DNA of 64,000 nt from Chryseobacterium sp. 7. Lineage in GTDB: Bacteria > Bacteroidota > Bacteroidia > Flavobacteriales > Weeksellaceae. Of this stretch, positions 52,003-61,730 are shown one piece after another. Where the stretch lies: the NCBI RefSeq assembly GCF_003663845.1, contig NZ_RCCA01000001.1, positions 1,054,001 through 1,118,000 of the forward strand, written 5' to 3'. Under the pieces are notes generated by a model. That model was given only the letters and a program-made list of their open reading frames with translations, was not told the origin of the DNA and did not search any database. The stretch's first letter is position 1; the number at the start of each line of letters is the position of its first letter. The translations under genes and the position numbers were made by a program.

Positions 52003-53184
52003 TTATTTGCATGAAGAATTTAAAGGATTATTAAGATAACCTTCTCTCTGCGGTGGCTGTACAAAGTAAGGCGTTCCATAAGTATTTCCAGAGCGGAAAA
52101 AGTCGGTGGAAACAACCTGTGCACCACTGCTGAAAGCTGCTTTAGATCTTGTGAGGTCATTAGTTTTAGCTTCATAGGTTTCAATATCAGCCCGGGTTCT
52201 GACCATAAATCCCTGTTTTACCAAATCCTGTATCTCTTTCTGTCTTACAATAGCATTGTCTCTTAGGATAAACCCTGCGAAAGCATCATCAGGTTCACTG
52301 TTTAGAAACATAACCCTTTCCTTTAGAGATCCGTCCACAAGATAAGGATTGTCTTTGGAAGAAAGGGTTCCGGCACTTCCCGGAAGAAGCATAAAAATGA
52401 ATTTTCCTTTGCTGTCAGTAAGCTTTGGCCAGTTATTGTGTGTTACAGCCTCTTTGAGTGTTTTATATTTGCCCTGAACGTCTTTTGGAGTGATAATTTT
52501 ATCCTTTCCAAGATATTTTACAATCTCCTCATCCAGTTCATCGTAGGCTTTCTTATCAAAGGGAAGAACTTTCGTACTGGTTTCAAGAATCGGGAAACCT
52601 GAATCTTTAGCTTCAATCATCATGAAGATGGGAGTGTGCCCCGGATGTTGGTCAGACCAGGATTTAAGAGCAGTTAATGCATCTTTTAAAGTAGGGTAAT
52701 GCGTTCTGAAATCTATATCTGCCATATGCAGGACTTTGAAACCGGGCTGATCCAGTCCTTTTGTATTAAAAGGTGCCAGATCAGTAACTCCCTTTGCCTT
52801 TAGCACCTCATACGTTGCAGGATGGCTAAATCGGCCGCCTTCCGGATCGTAATAAACATCTATTTCCAGCCCTCTGAGATTGGCGTTGAGCTGTTCTGTG
52901 AAGTTGGGGTGATTATAATTCAGACCTTCTTTCAGATCCATGCCGTAAGGATGATATTCTTTAAATTTGGCCTTTTGATCTTCAGACATCATACTGCTGT
53001 ATTTCTGCATCATCCCGTTGATGATCGGGGTTACCAGATCCAGTACTTTTGGGTCTACAGGCTGGGCGTAAGAATTATGAGTTCCTACAACCTGCAGCTG
53101 ATTAATTCTTAGATTCTGGCATTTATCCTGTGCCTGTGCCAGTGCTGTCATACAAAATGCAGCTCCATATATATGCTTTTTCAT
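52003..53184 (-). CDS. Secreted Ca2+-dependent phosphatidylinositol-type phospholipase C
   Basis: A 393-residue exported phosphodiesterase of the Ca2+-dependent PI-PLC-C1 group. Signal peptide MKKHIYGAAFCMTALAQAQD. The first catalytic His region is LQVVGTHNSYAQP near residue 31, the Ca/metal region GLEIDVYYDPEGGRFSHPATYE near 105 holds the second His, and IFMMIEAKDS is near 188. It follows the TonB-dependent receptor by 18 bases, so it is the second gene of that operon. It may release inositol phosphates or other phospho-headgroups for uptake; that link is inference. Confidence 0.82.
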   Translation of the reverse strand: MKKHIYGAAFCMTALAQAQDKCQNLRINQLQVVGTHNSYAQPVDPKVLDLVTPIINGMMQKYSSMMSEDQKAKFKEYHPYGMDLKEGLNYNHPNFTEQLNANLRGLEIDVYYDPEGGRFSHPATYEVLKAKGVTDLAPFNTKGLDQPGFKVLHMADIDFRTHYPTLKDALTALKSWSDQHPGHTPIFMMIEAKDSGFPILETSTKVLPFDKKAYDELDEEIVKYLGKDKIITPKDVQGKYKTLKEAVTHNNWPKLTDSKGKFIFMLLPGSAGTLSSKDNPYLVDGSLKERVMFLNSEPDDAFAGFILRDNAIVRQKEIQDLVKQGFMVRTRADIETYEAKTNDLTRSKAAFSSGAQVVSTDFFRSGNTYGTPYFVQPPQREGYLNNPLNSSCK

Positions 53185-53202
53185 ATGAATAAAATTTTTT
53201 GA

Positions 53203-56049
53203 TTAAAAATTGAAAGTAAAACCAAGTTGTCCACGTATCCCTGAATAAGAAATATTTTCTACACGGCCTTTGGTTCCCATATAATAGCGGTTGGGTTCAT
53301 TAAAAATATTGTTCAGTTCCATAAACAGGCGTACTTTCTTTGTAAGACTATAGGCCGTGGAAAGGTCTACAGTAAAGTTTTTGTCAAAATACTGATAATG
53401 ATCTGCTCCAGCCGCTGCTCTGATTTCGCTTACGTAATTTCCTTTGTAATTTCCGGCAATACGGATCATCAGTTTGCTGGTTTCATAGAAAAGAATGGTA
53501 TTGAAAATATGTTTGGCTTGGTTCGGAATTGTGGTAGACATTGTTCCTGTTTGTTTACCGTTTTCGTACACAGGCATATTCATTTTGGAAGATATGTAGG
53601 TGTAGTTTCCTTCAAAGCCGATGTTTTTCAAAAACCCGGGTAGGTTTTCAAAACGTTTTGATATCCCAAATTCAAAACCAAAGAGCTTAGCACCTTCCAG
53701 ATTTTTAGGAGCTGTGAAAGTATAAGTTCTTCCCGCCAGATCTAATACAGACTGGTCTTTGTAGATAAGATTCGTGATGTCTTTGTAAAACACGCCCGCA
53801 GTTATCAAATCCAGCTTTCCAAAATAGTTCTCAAACATAAGGTCAAAATTGTTTGAAAATGTAGGATCAAGCTTGGTATTTCCCTGAGTGATGGTATTGG
53901 TAATGTCATTGACGATGGTTCCGGGATTCAGGTCGTTGAAATCCGGTCTGGCAAACGAACGGGTATAGGCCAATCTCAGGATGTGGTCACTGGTAATATT
54001 CCATTTCATATTGACCATTGGAAGAACTACATTGTACGTTTTATTGTCCTTAATATCTTCCGTTTTATTGTCTTTATCAGAAACTACTTTTTTGCCCCAG
54101 AAGGTAATATCATTGTATTCATTTCTGAAACCTCCCAATACCTGCAGTTGATCTGAAATCTTCCAAGTGGCCATCAGGTAAGCTGCCCATACGTTTTCAG
54201 TACCACGGTAAGAACTTGTAATATTCGAATTGCTGTCCTTGCTGCTCACCTGCATCAGCCCTAAGCTGTTTTGTGTAGCGGGATTGTACATCTGATCGAT
54301 CTGGGTATTGGTAATTTGGTCTATGATAACGGTATTATAAGGATTGCCCAAAGGATTCATAAAACCTCCTTTATAGGGAAAGCCTTCTCGCCCAAGCTGA
54401 CTCAAATATGTAACAGGAGATCCGGGAATTCCCAACGATGATTTAGGCATCCAGACCAATACAGAACTGTCTACAATTTTGTTTTTATTGTTGTATTTGG
54501 TTCCGAATTTAATTTCAAAATTATCTGCGGCTTTATATTTAATATCAATCTGCCCTCTTAGATCTCTCTCACTGTTATGGTTCTGACTCAGAATAATTTG
54601 ATTGAGCTTAAGTTTGTCTGCTGCTATTGCCTGCTGATTATAAGGCAGTGTGTATTTTTCGGTAACTCCAACGCCATCAGGAGCATCCATTGCCAAATAT
54701 TTTCTTCCGTCTGCAGAGAGATTTCCATACGTCATAGCCTGTGTGAAATTAACAATCGGATAACCCCTTTGATCTTTTTCAAGATTATCAGGAGAATTGA
54801 ATTTGAATTCAGAACGTGCTTTGGAGGCGGACCAGTTCACTTCCATACGCTGTCCCACCTGATGATTACCACCAATCTGCATAGAGTACAGATCCGTAAG
54901 ATAATCCGCATGACGAGCCTGCAGCAAGACATTTTTACTGTCAAAATTGAAATAGGTTTCCCTTACAGACTGCCCGTCTTTGTATTGGCTATATAATGCT
55001 TTTGCGTATAATTTATTCCGGCTGTCTATTTCATAATCCAATCCCAGGTTAAATCCCAAAGTTCTGCGGTTTGCCAGGTAATCACGAAGCTGAAGCTGGT
55101 TGATAGAATAAGAAGCTGTTTTATCTTTCAGTCCGTAATTATAAATATTTCTCATCTGATCTATAGCAGTAGAGCGCTCCCAGATCACAGCAGAGGTAAT
55201 GAATTTAAGCTTATCCGTAATTTTATTTCCGTAGACGATGGAGGTATTGTAAGAAGGAGATTTGGACATGTTAACATACCCCGAAGCCATACTTATTGCC
55301 AATGTTTCTTTATTGGGTGAGGTTTTCGTAATAAAATCCACATTTCCGCCAATGGCATCACCATCCAGATCCGGAGTAAGCGCTTTAGACAAACGTACAT
55401 TCTGAATAAGCTCCGAAGGGAAAATATCCATTTGAACTCCACGATTGGCATTGTCACCGCTGGCACTTGGCATTCTGTTGCCATTCAGGGTGGAAGACGT
55501 CCATTGTATAGGCGTTCCTCTTACTGCCACAAAACGTCCCTCGCCCATATCTCTTTCAATAGAAACACCCTGCATACGCTGTACAGCATCAGCTGCGTTA
55601 CGATCCGGCAGTTTCCCGATAGCATCTGCAGAAAGTACTTCTGTGATCGTATTGGAGTTTTTTTTCATGGTAATCGCTCTTGCCTGTGATGCTTTGTATA
55701 CACTGGTAACAACTACTTCCTGAAGGTTGTTTTCTTTAAATTTAGCTCCAAATTTAATTAATCCAAGATCTATTTCCCTTTTATCCGTAATGGTGAAAGG
55801 TATATAAACACTGTCATATCCTTTATATTCTACAACAAGTCTATAACTTCCGTCATAAACATTATTAAGAACAAAAGAACCATCAGTATCAGAAGTTACC
55901 TTCTGTCCGCTGTTTTCAATATACACCAATGCATTGGGCAGGTTTCCCTGACTGTCTACTACAGTTCCGTGAACAGTGGTTTGAGCAAAGGCCAAAGGCC
56001 CAAGAAGAAAAAATGCTGCTTTTGTTAAAAAAAGTCTTTCTCGTGACAT
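53203..56049 (-). CDS. TonB-dependent outer-membrane receptor
   Basis: A 948-residue receptor. A signal peptide (FLTKAAFFLLGPLAFAQ) is followed by a carboxypeptidase-like beta domain (VHGTVVDSQGNLPNALVYIENSGQ near 24) and the TonB plug, including NAADAVQRMQGVSIERDMGEGRFVAVRG near 155 and DLDGDAIGGNVDFITKTSPN near 222. A long beta barrel ends in RGQLGFTFNF, with the terminal Phe typical of outer-membrane proteins. The plug style resembles the TIGR01782 group. No SusD partner is present. A weak -7 box (CATCTTTG) lies 18 bases upstream. Ligand unknown. Confidence 0.9.
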   Translation of the reverse strand: MSRERLFLTKAAFFLLGPLAFAQTTVHGTVVDSQGNLPNALVYIENSGQKVTSDTDGSFVLNNVYDGSYRLVVEYKGYDSVYIPFTITDKREIDLGLIKFGAKFKENNLQEVVVTSVYKASQARAITMKKNSNTITEVLSADAIGKLPDRNAADAVQRMQGVSIERDMGEGRFVAVRGTPIQWTSSTLNGNRMPSASGDNANRGVQMDIFPSELIQNVRLSKALTPDLDGDAIGGNVDFITKTSPNKETLAISMASGYVNMSKSPSYNTSIVYGNKITDKLKFITSAVIWERSTAIDQMRNIYNYGLKDKTASYSINQLQLRDYLANRRTLGFNLGLDYEIDSRNKLYAKALYSQYKDGQSVRETYFNFDSKNVLLQARHADYLTDLYSMQIGGNHQVGQRMEVNWSASKARSEFKFNSPDNLEKDQRGYPIVNFTQAMTYGNLSADGRKYLAMDAPDGVGVTEKYTLPYNQQAIAADKLKLNQIILSQNHNSERDLRGQIDIKYKAADNFEIKFGTKYNNKNKIVDSSVLVWMPKSSLGIPGSPVTYLSQLGREGFPYKGGFMNPLGNPYNTVIIDQITNTQIDQMYNPATQNSLGLMQVSSKDSNSNITSSYRGTENVWAAYLMATWKISDQLQVLGGFRNEYNDITFWGKKVVSDKDNKTEDIKDNKTYNVVLPMVNMKWNITSDHILRLAYTRSFARPDFNDLNPGTIVNDITNTITQGNTKLDPTFSNNFDLMFENYFGKLDLITAGVFYKDITNLIYKDQSVLDLAGRTYTFTAPKNLEGAKLFGFEFGISKRFENLPGFLKNIGFEGNYTYISSKMNMPVYENGKQTGTMSTTIPNQAKHIFNTILFYETSKLMIRIAGNYKGNYVSEIRAAAGADHYQYFDKNFTVDLSTAYSLTKKVRLFMELNNIFNEPNRYYMGTKGRVENISYSGIRGQLGFTFNF

Positions 56050-56066
56050 CCTTATAAAGTTTGGTG

Positions 56067-56074
56067 CAAAGATG
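56067..56074 (-). promoter_or_regulatory. Weak -7 box CATCTTTG for receptor-PLC operon
   Basis: Minus strand CATCTTTGC, one base off TAnnTTTGC, 18 bases before the receptor ATG. A weak promoter fits activation by the neighbouring AraC-type protein. Confidence 0.4.
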
Positions 56075-56184
56075 TCAGCTCATTCAAAAGTTTTGGTTCA
56101 TTTAAATTTTATGCAACTACTTCTCTTGAGTTCGAGGTAAACTGTGTTGTAATTCAGTTAGTTACTAATGTTAAATAATTGTAA

Positions 56185-57225
56185 CTAATGAACAAGCTGA
56201 GAGGGAAGGCAGTGAAATTCTTTTTTAAAATATTTATAAAAAGTAGATTTGGATTTAAAACCACATTGAAACGCAAGATCTGTAACGCTGGCTGAAGGAT
56301 CTTCCAATAAAATCTGTTTAAAATGCTGAATACGGCTTCTGTTGGTATATTCGTGAAAATTGGAATGAAGATGCTTATTAAATGTGATACTTAAATCGGC
56401 TTTGCTTATTTTCAGATGGCCGGAAAGCTGGTCTAAGGTAAATTCTTCATCCAGATAATCATGACTTTCCTTGTAGAAAGAGGTAATGGCATTTTGTACA
56501 GCCTCAAAATCTATTTTTGAAAGGTCTTTATACTGATACGTTTCTTTAGGAACAGAAAACGATGATGTATTCTGAAGTTTGTGCTGGTACGTTAAAATAT
56601 AAACGTACAAAATCCACCCGAACTGGAACAGAAATAAGAGACTATAGATCTTCTGATAGACCAAAGTATCCCAGCCTAATTGGTAGACCGCCCAGAAAAC
56701 TAATACACCTGTCAATACATAGCAAACCAGATAACGGAAATTACGGGCTGCCGGATGGGTAATATTTTTACGATACTTTGTAAGCAGGTAAATACATACA
56801 ACAAGACATGCAATCCAATAGTAACTATAATAAACAAAGTAGGATTTATAACTTTTGATAGCGAGATCTGCCCAGGAAAGATCAAGCATCTTAGCCGAAG
56901 TAGCAATGGCGTGGTGTATAACAACTAACGTTAGCGGAGCAATCAGGTATTTGAGCTTATCTCTCCATTTTGCATGAATTAAATACGTAGTGATATAAAG
57001 AAAAATAAGCCCTTTGAATACACGGAGACTCCCCGGAATTTCATATAGAACAGATTCATAACCGAATTTCTGAATGATGAAATATTCATAACCCATATCC
57101 AGTGTAACGACTCCTATATACAATAGCAGCATATTCAGTACAGATTCCCTGTTTTTGATAAGAGACATCAGTAAAGTAATGGTGATAAGTGCCTGTAGTA
57201 CAACTACCATAATGATATATAACAT
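56185..57225 (-). CDS. Membrane-bound AraC-type transcription regulator
   Basis: A 346-residue regulator with about six to seven N-terminal hydrophobic helices (residues 2-20, 31-48, 68-84, 94-112, 131-150, 166-184, 195-214). A C-terminal AraC HTH pair follows: LDQLSGHLKISKADLSITFNKHL near 262 and ASVTDLAFQCGFKSKSTFYKYFKKEF near 315. Membrane-anchored AraC proteins in Bacteroidota usually sense envelope signals. It lies 135 bases upstream of the receptor-PLC operon on the same strand and is its likely regulator. A -7 box TAATTTTG is present. Confidence 0.88.
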   Translation of the reverse strand: MLYIIMVVVLQALITITLLMSLIKNRESVLNMLLLYIGVVTLDMGYEYFIIQKFGYESVLYEIPGSLRVFKGLIFLYITTYLIHAKWRDKLKYLIAPLTLVVIHHAIATSAKMLDLSWADLAIKSYKSYFVYYSYYWIACLVVCIYLLTKYRKNITHPAARNFRYLVCYVLTGVLVFWAVYQLGWDTLVYQKIYSLLFLFQFGWILYVYILTYQHKLQNTSSFSVPKETYQYKDLSKIDFEAVQNAITSFYKESHDYLDEEFTLDQLSGHLKISKADLSITFNKHLHSNFHEYTNRSRIQHFKQILLEDPSASVTDLAFQCGFKSKSTFYKYFKKEFHCLPSQLVH

Positions 57226-57242
57226 GATAACTGATATTTTGC

Positions 57243-57250
57243 CAAAATTA
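57243..57250 (-). promoter_or_regulatory. -7 promoter box TAATTTTG for AraC-type gene
   Basis: Minus strand TAATTTTG, 17 bases before the ATG at 57225. Confidence 0.5.
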
Positions 57251-57406
57251 TAGATAATATGCGCACAGCTTCTTTAACAAATTATTAAATATCAGTTTAA
57301 TAATACAATGACGGGTAAGATGGTAATTCTGAACGTTTTTTAAAAGGTTTTTCAGTTTTGTATATTGATGAGTTATTGCTATTTTAGCTAATAACCTGTA
57401 TATTTT

Positions 57407-57691
57407 ATGGAAAAACAATTTCAAAACTGGATCCTCTTTTTTATTGCAGGAATTATTGCCATGATTTCTGGATTGATTGCCGCCATTGTTCTGATGAAAG
57501 GCTCGTCAGTACCTGATGTTCTATTCGGGTATATTCTGTTCGGTTTAGTTCCTTTATTGCTGGTGATTATTATAGACCGTATTCTGGTATGGAAATTCGG
57601 GAATAAAAATGTCAATAAAGTACAGTTTTCAATACTGGTGCTGATTGTTTTTTTATGGATTGTAAGATTTGTGTTGGATCTTTTTATATAA
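57407..57691 (+). CDS. Small membrane protein of unknown function
   Basis: A 94-residue protein with three hydrophobic segments (about residues 9-30, 37-57 and 73-93) and a basic loop VWKFGNKNVNKVQ before the last. No recognisable family. It ends 4 bases before the next ATG, so the two are likely translated from one transcript. Gene-like from its clean hydrophobic layout and tight coupling. Confidence 0.6.
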   Translation: MEKQFQNWILFFIAGIIAMISGLIAAIVLMKGSSVPDVLFGYILFGLVPLLLVIIIDRILVWKFGNKNVNKVQFSILVLIVFLWIVRFVLDLFI

Positions 57692-57695
57692 ACTG

Positions 57696-58538
57696 ATGAT
57701 GATGAAAAATCTGTTTTTATGCTGTTTTATGCTGTTTTCCGTATTAATCTTAGCCCAGCCTTTTACGTTAAAATCTGTAGGAGAAGCTAAAGAATTCAGG
57801 CTGAAACTTTATTATGGATCTCAGGGTAAGGGGGCATTTGTGCAATATTCCGGGAAGAAAGAAATCATTCCTTTACAGGTAAAAAGTTTTAAAGTAGATA
57901 CAGAAAGGAGAAGAGACGGGGAGCCGGACATTAATTATTATGTCTGGAATGAAATGATCGGAGGGAAAATCAACGGGGTCTATACACTCGAAATGATAGA
58001 TGATAGTACTTCAAACATTACCTATACCAGAGCAAAAGACGGCAGAAAGTTTACCATGGAAATGGTAGAGGGCGAAAAGTATGACGGAAGCGATAAATAT
58101 CTTCTGCATGATGCTGTATTGGCGTTTAATCATTCTTATAATAATCATTTTACCATTGCTTATCCTGATGGTAAGAAAACTGCAATAGAACTTCAGTCTC
58201 CGGATCAACCTTCTTTTGCCAGACAAAGCATCATTGAGGATTACAATTTTGATGGTTACGATGACATTGCATTCTCTGTTCCTGACGAGGGAATGGGCGT
58301 TTACAGAATATTTGATATATATCTGTACAATCCTCAAAGCAAACGTTTTGAAAAGCTTAAAGAACCGGATTATTCCCACTCAAGTTGTTCTTGTCTATGC
58401 GATGTAACTGTTGACAAAGAGAAGAAACTTTTAACAACAGGCTGTAGAGGAGGGGCAAGATGGCATCAGGACCTCTATCGATTTGGTAAAAAAGGAAATT
58501 TAGAATGGATTTCCACAGAAGAGCAGAAGGAAGACTAG
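57696..58538 (+). CDS. Secreted XAC2610-like protein
   Basis: A 280-residue exported protein. The start is in the ATGATGATG run at 57696, giving MMMKNLFLCCFMLFSVLILAQ as signal peptide; an earlier TTG at 57669 inside the previous gene is rejected. Near residue 189 a DYNFDGYDDIAFSVPDEGMG stretch resembles an FG-GAP/EF-hand-like Ca-binding loop, as in XAC2610-related proteins. A Cys cluster SSCSCLCDV lies near 235 with a further Cys in TTGCRGGARW. Function unknown; possibly Ca-dependent envelope protein. Confidence 0.7.
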   Translation: MMMKNLFLCCFMLFSVLILAQPFTLKSVGEAKEFRLKLYYGSQGKGAFVQYSGKKEIIPLQVKSFKVDTERRRDGEPDINYYVWNEMIGGKINGVYTLEMIDDSTSNITYTRAKDGRKFTMEMVEGEKYDGSDKYLLHDAVLAFNHSYNNHFTIAYPDGKKTAIELQSPDQPSFARQSIIEDYNFDGYDDIAFSVPDEGMGVYRIFDIYLYNPQSKRFEKLKEPDYSHSSCSCLCDVTVDKEKKLLTTGCRGGARWHQDLYRFGKKGNLEWISTEEQKED

Positions 58539-58722
58539 TCTGCTTTTAAATGTGTGAAAATTCCTTTCAAATCGATAAAATTAAGAAATTAATTAGTAGT
58601 AACTCCTCATTTACAGGGATAAACCCTCCGTTTTTTTACGGTATTTTTAACAATCTCTTTTAGGATTCAATTTTAGGTCTGATATTTGTACTGGGTAGCC
58701 AAACTAAATGGCCGATTTATTT

Positions 58723-59766
58723 ATGAAAAACATATCTGTGAAAAAATCCTTTCTTTATGCTTGTTTGTGTGCTTTTTTTCTTGTTTCCTGTAAAAAGGAG
58801 ATAGAGAAAATAAGTGATACCTTTAAAGATACTGTTTCATCTTCCGAAGTTCAGGAGGTAGAAAAGGATTCTATAAAGAAAGATTCTGTTCCTGTGGTAA
58901 AGAAAGAATCCGTTCCACCTGTGATGCAGGAGAATGGTTTTTATAATGCTTTTGTTCTTCCAAAGGACAAAAAGATGAGAGATTCTATCTACGCAGAATA
59001 CAGTAAAAAATACAGTGTAGGAGAGCGTACCGCTATTTTAGCATTAAACAGACTGGATTCTAAAAGTAAATGGAATGCCGATACACTGGTGGTTCCGGCC
59101 AAAATAGATACAACTTTGATGGCGTATTCACCATTTCCCATGCAGCTGGATGTATTGAGCGGGGTGAAGAAGTTTGTCATCTTCTCATATCCTATTCAGG
59201 CTTTTGGAGTTTATTCCAACGGAAGTCTTGTGAAATGGGGACCTACAAGTATGGGTAAAAAAGCAGCTCAGACTACCAGAGGGCTTACTTTTGCCAACTG
59301 GAAAAAGGAGCTGGCTATTTCTACTGTGAGCAGCGAATGGAAACTTCCTTATAACTTTAATATTCACAATTTAGGAGGTATCGGATGGCATGAATATACA
59401 CTTCCGGGATATCCTGCTTCACACTCATGTTTACGATTGCTGAGAAAAGATGCGAAATGGCTGTATTCTTATGCAGATACCTGGATTCTGAATCCTGGTG
59501 GTGCTACAACTAAAGCAAGAGGAACAGCCGTAATGGTGTTCGGAGATTATAAATGGGGCGGAAGGAAACCGTGGAGAAAACTTTTGGATGATCCTAATGC
59601 TAATAATATTTCTGTTGAAGAATTAACCAAGCTTCTTGAACCTGAGGTTCCGAAAATGCTGAAAGAGCAAAGCAACAGAGAAAAAGTAGCAGATTCCATC
59701 AAAGCGGCAAGAGCAGCGGCTGCACCTGTTCAGAATGAAAAGCCTGTAGAACCTCTGTCTAATTAA
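58723..59766 (+). CDS. L,D-transpeptidase (YkuD) lipoprotein
   Basis: A 347-residue lipoprotein predicted to cross-link peptidoglycan 3-3 or attach proteins to it. Start at ATG 58723 gives a signal ending FFLVSCKK (lipobox L-V-S-C); an ATG five codons earlier is in frame but would lengthen the n-region. A charged linker rich in KDS/KKES follows to about residue 70. The YkuD domain includes KFVIFSYPIQAFGVYSNG near 150 and the catalytic box NIHNLGGIGWHEY...ASHSCLRLL near 214-240, with His and Cys present. The usual SHGC is SHSC here. The 3' end overlaps the convergent membrane gene by 8 bases. Confidence 0.85.
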   Translation: MKNISVKKSFLYACLCAFFLVSCKKEIEKISDTFKDTVSSSEVQEVEKDSIKKDSVPVVKKESVPPVMQENGFYNAFVLPKDKKMRDSIYAEYSKKYSVGERTAILALNRLDSKSKWNADTLVVPAKIDTTLMAYSPFPMQLDVLSGVKKFVIFSYPIQAFGVYSNGSLVKWGPTSMGKKAAQTTRGLTFANWKKELAISTVSSEWKLPYNFNIHNLGGIGWHEYTLPGYPASHSCLRLLRKDAKWLYSYADTWILNPGGATTKARGTAVMVFGDYKWGGRKPWRKLLDDPNANNISVEELTKLLEPEVPKMLKEQSNREKVADSIKAARAAAAPVQNEKPVEPLSN

Positions 59767-60286
59767 TTTTCTTTTCAAACTGAAGAGTAGATTCTTCAGC
59801 AAACCTTCTCAGTTTAAGCATTTCCTCTTTTCCTTTATGCTGTCCGAATCTGGCGGCTATATAAGTAAGAAGAATAAAAAATAACATCACAAAAGAAGCG
59901 CTCAGTGCCCACGGGTATTCGGCGCTTTTTATTTGTTTTTCTACGTAATACATGGTGAAGAAAGTCATCCAGAGAATAGAAAAGGAAAAATAGAGGAACA
60001 TGAAGAATGTCCACACCGCAGAACTTGGACCAAATACTCCACGTATAGCCGTATGTTCATCTTCCATTTCTACCCTTAAAGCAAGGCGGGGTTTCCAATA
60101 GTTATCATATTCTGTTTTCACCCAGATGGTAGCAACTTCTTTATTGATATTGCCTGAAAACTCGTTTTTATGCTCTTCCATATATTTTTTCAAACTTTCA
60201 GCATACTCTTCTTTGGTAAGGTGAGTAAACATTTTAAATCTGGGTCTGGTTCTTATTCTGTCTAAGGTGCTTTCTTCAGTATTCAT
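59759..60286 (-). CDS. Two-helix membrane protein of unknown function
   Basis: A 175-residue protein: a polar N-terminal domain of about 90 residues, then two hydrophobic helices (about 92-115 and 129-148), and a charged tail ending EESTLQFEKKIN. No signal peptide and no recognised family. It follows the retropepsin-PDZ gene by 4 bases and is probably co-transcribed with it. Its last 8 bases overlap the end of the convergent L,D-transpeptidase gene. Confidence 0.6.
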   Translation of the reverse strand: MNTEESTLDRIRTRPRFKMFTHLTKEEYAESLKKYMEEHKNEFSGNINKEVATIWVKTEYDNYWKPRLALRVEMEDEHTAIRGVFGPSSAVWTFFMFLYFSFSILWMTFFTMYYVEKQIKSAEYPWALSASFVMLFFILLTYIAARFGQHKGKEEMLKLRRFAEESTLQFEKKIN

Positions 60287-60290
60287 ATTG

Positions 60291-61610
60291 TTATTCTTGA
60301 TAAGGAATGGGATCTTCCAAAGCGAAGCTCAATGTCAGTTTTTGAGTTTTTCGTTGAACGACCATAGTAATATTTCTGCCTTCATTGGATTTCATGAGTT
60401 CTACTATTTTTTCCAGAGTCATATCCGAGGTTTGCTCTCCATTGATGGTTAGAATTCTGTCATCTTTTTGGAGACCTGCCTGATAAGCGGGAGAATCTTT
60501 TCTTACTCCGGCAATGGAAAAAATGGGTTTTAATTTAAATTTATACTGAAAAGCATCTTTATATACTTCAGTGGTAGACATATTAGATTTTTGGGTTTCA
60601 ATTTTTACCCTGTCCTCCTGCCATTCCAGTCCGTCCTGCTTGAAGTCGAGCCCGCTCATGTTAAAATGAAAAGGATCATCGAAATATCTGTTTTTTTTCA
60701 AATAAAGTGTATGGTTGGCGTAATCAAAAACTACGGTAAACCTCCGCATAAGCTCACTGCCTATGGAGCCTTTTCTGTTGTCTACCATATTAACATGCTG
60801 AATAGAAAACTCATCCGGCATAGCGGTAAGAGGTTTTTCAAACTTGAATTTTCCAAGATAGAAATTATGAATCCGGCTTCTTTTACCATAAATATCTCCA
60901 TTGAAACCACGGCCCAGAAAATCATCAATATTAGGTCTGTTGTAAACAAAATTCTTGATAAGAGTAGGAAAGAGCCATATAGCATCACTGTTTCCGAGGT
61001 CAATCAGCAGTTTTGAATCTTTCTTCTCATTCGTCATTTCTACACCGCCGTACAGATAAGGCTTATCTTTCTCAATGGTGATCGGAAATTCTTCAAACCT
61101 TTTGATTTTCTTTTGCAGAGCATCTGCATTTTCATACACGGTAATTTTCTTAGCGCTGTAATCTATATAAATAGGGTGGTCTTTGAAAAAATGATACCCG
61201 ATAACTCCATTTACAGGAATTCCTACATGGGGCGAAATATTAAATTCTTCATCAATAATAATATAAAGAGACATGGAGGTATTTACAATTCCGTCTCCTA
61301 TTTTGCCAATATTGCGGTCAGATTTTAAACCATCAATACTTATACTGCCTCCAAGACCGGAAAATTTTACTTTTTCCACATTGCTCAGCTTAAGTTCCTT
61401 ATTTTCCAGACTGAAAAGAATGGTTTCCGAAACTCCTGTATCCAGTAAAAAGGTTAGCTCCGCACCATTTACATTGATGGGAATAAAGATAAGATTATTG
61501 ATCAACTGAAAAGGAATAACCGCTTTTTTAGTATTAATCAACTCAAAAGAATTCTGGGCATTTATAAAAATGCTAAGAAATAATCCCAATAAAAGCAGTT
61601 TGAATTTCAT
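60291..61610 (-). CDS. Secreted aspartyl-protease-like protein with PDZ domain
   Basis: A 439-residue exported protein. Signal peptide MKFKLLLLGLFLSIFINAQ. Two retropepsin-type halves are visible: FLLDTGVSETILF near residue 54 with the catalytic DTG, and KLLIDLGNSDAIWLF near 201, where DTG is replaced by DLG. The C-terminal PDZ domain carries DSPAYQAGLQKDDRILTINGEQ near 377. Bacterial proteins of this gag-polyprotein-aspartate type with a PDZ are common in Bacteroidota; the DLG half may be non-catalytic. Operon with the two-helix membrane protein. Confidence 0.82.
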   Translation of the reverse strand: MKFKLLLLGLFLSIFINAQNSFELINTKKAVIPFQLINNLIFIPINVNGAELTFLLDTGVSETILFSLENKELKLSNVEKVKFSGLGGSISIDGLKSDRNIGKIGDGIVNTSMSLYIIIDEEFNISPHVGIPVNGVIGYHFFKDHPIYIDYSAKKITVYENADALQKKIKRFEEFPITIEKDKPYLYGGVEMTNEKKDSKLLIDLGNSDAIWLFPTLIKNFVYNRPNIDDFLGRGFNGDIYGKRSRIHNFYLGKFKFEKPLTAMPDEFSIQHVNMVDNRKGSIGSELMRRFTVVFDYANHTLYLKKNRYFDDPFHFNMSGLDFKQDGLEWQEDRVKIETQKSNMSTTEVYKDAFQYKFKLKPIFSIAGVRKDSPAYQAGLQKDDRILTINGEQTSDMTLEKIVELMKSNEGRNITMVVQRKTQKLTLSFALEDPIPYQE

Positions 61611-61641
61611 TTACTGAATTTACTGAATTTATCGTTATGAT

Positions 61642-61672
61642 AAAAAAAAACATTCCAAAAGCTGGAATGTTT
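61642..61672 (-). terminator. Terminator after esterase gene
   Basis: Perfect 10-bp stem AAACATTCCA/TGGAATGTTT with a 5-base loop; on the minus strand followed by a run of T. Confidence 0.75.
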
Positions 61673-61730
61673 ATGTAAACTACAATGAAGTAGTGTTTTC
61701 TGTTGAATTTATTTCAAATTGGAACTCTGT

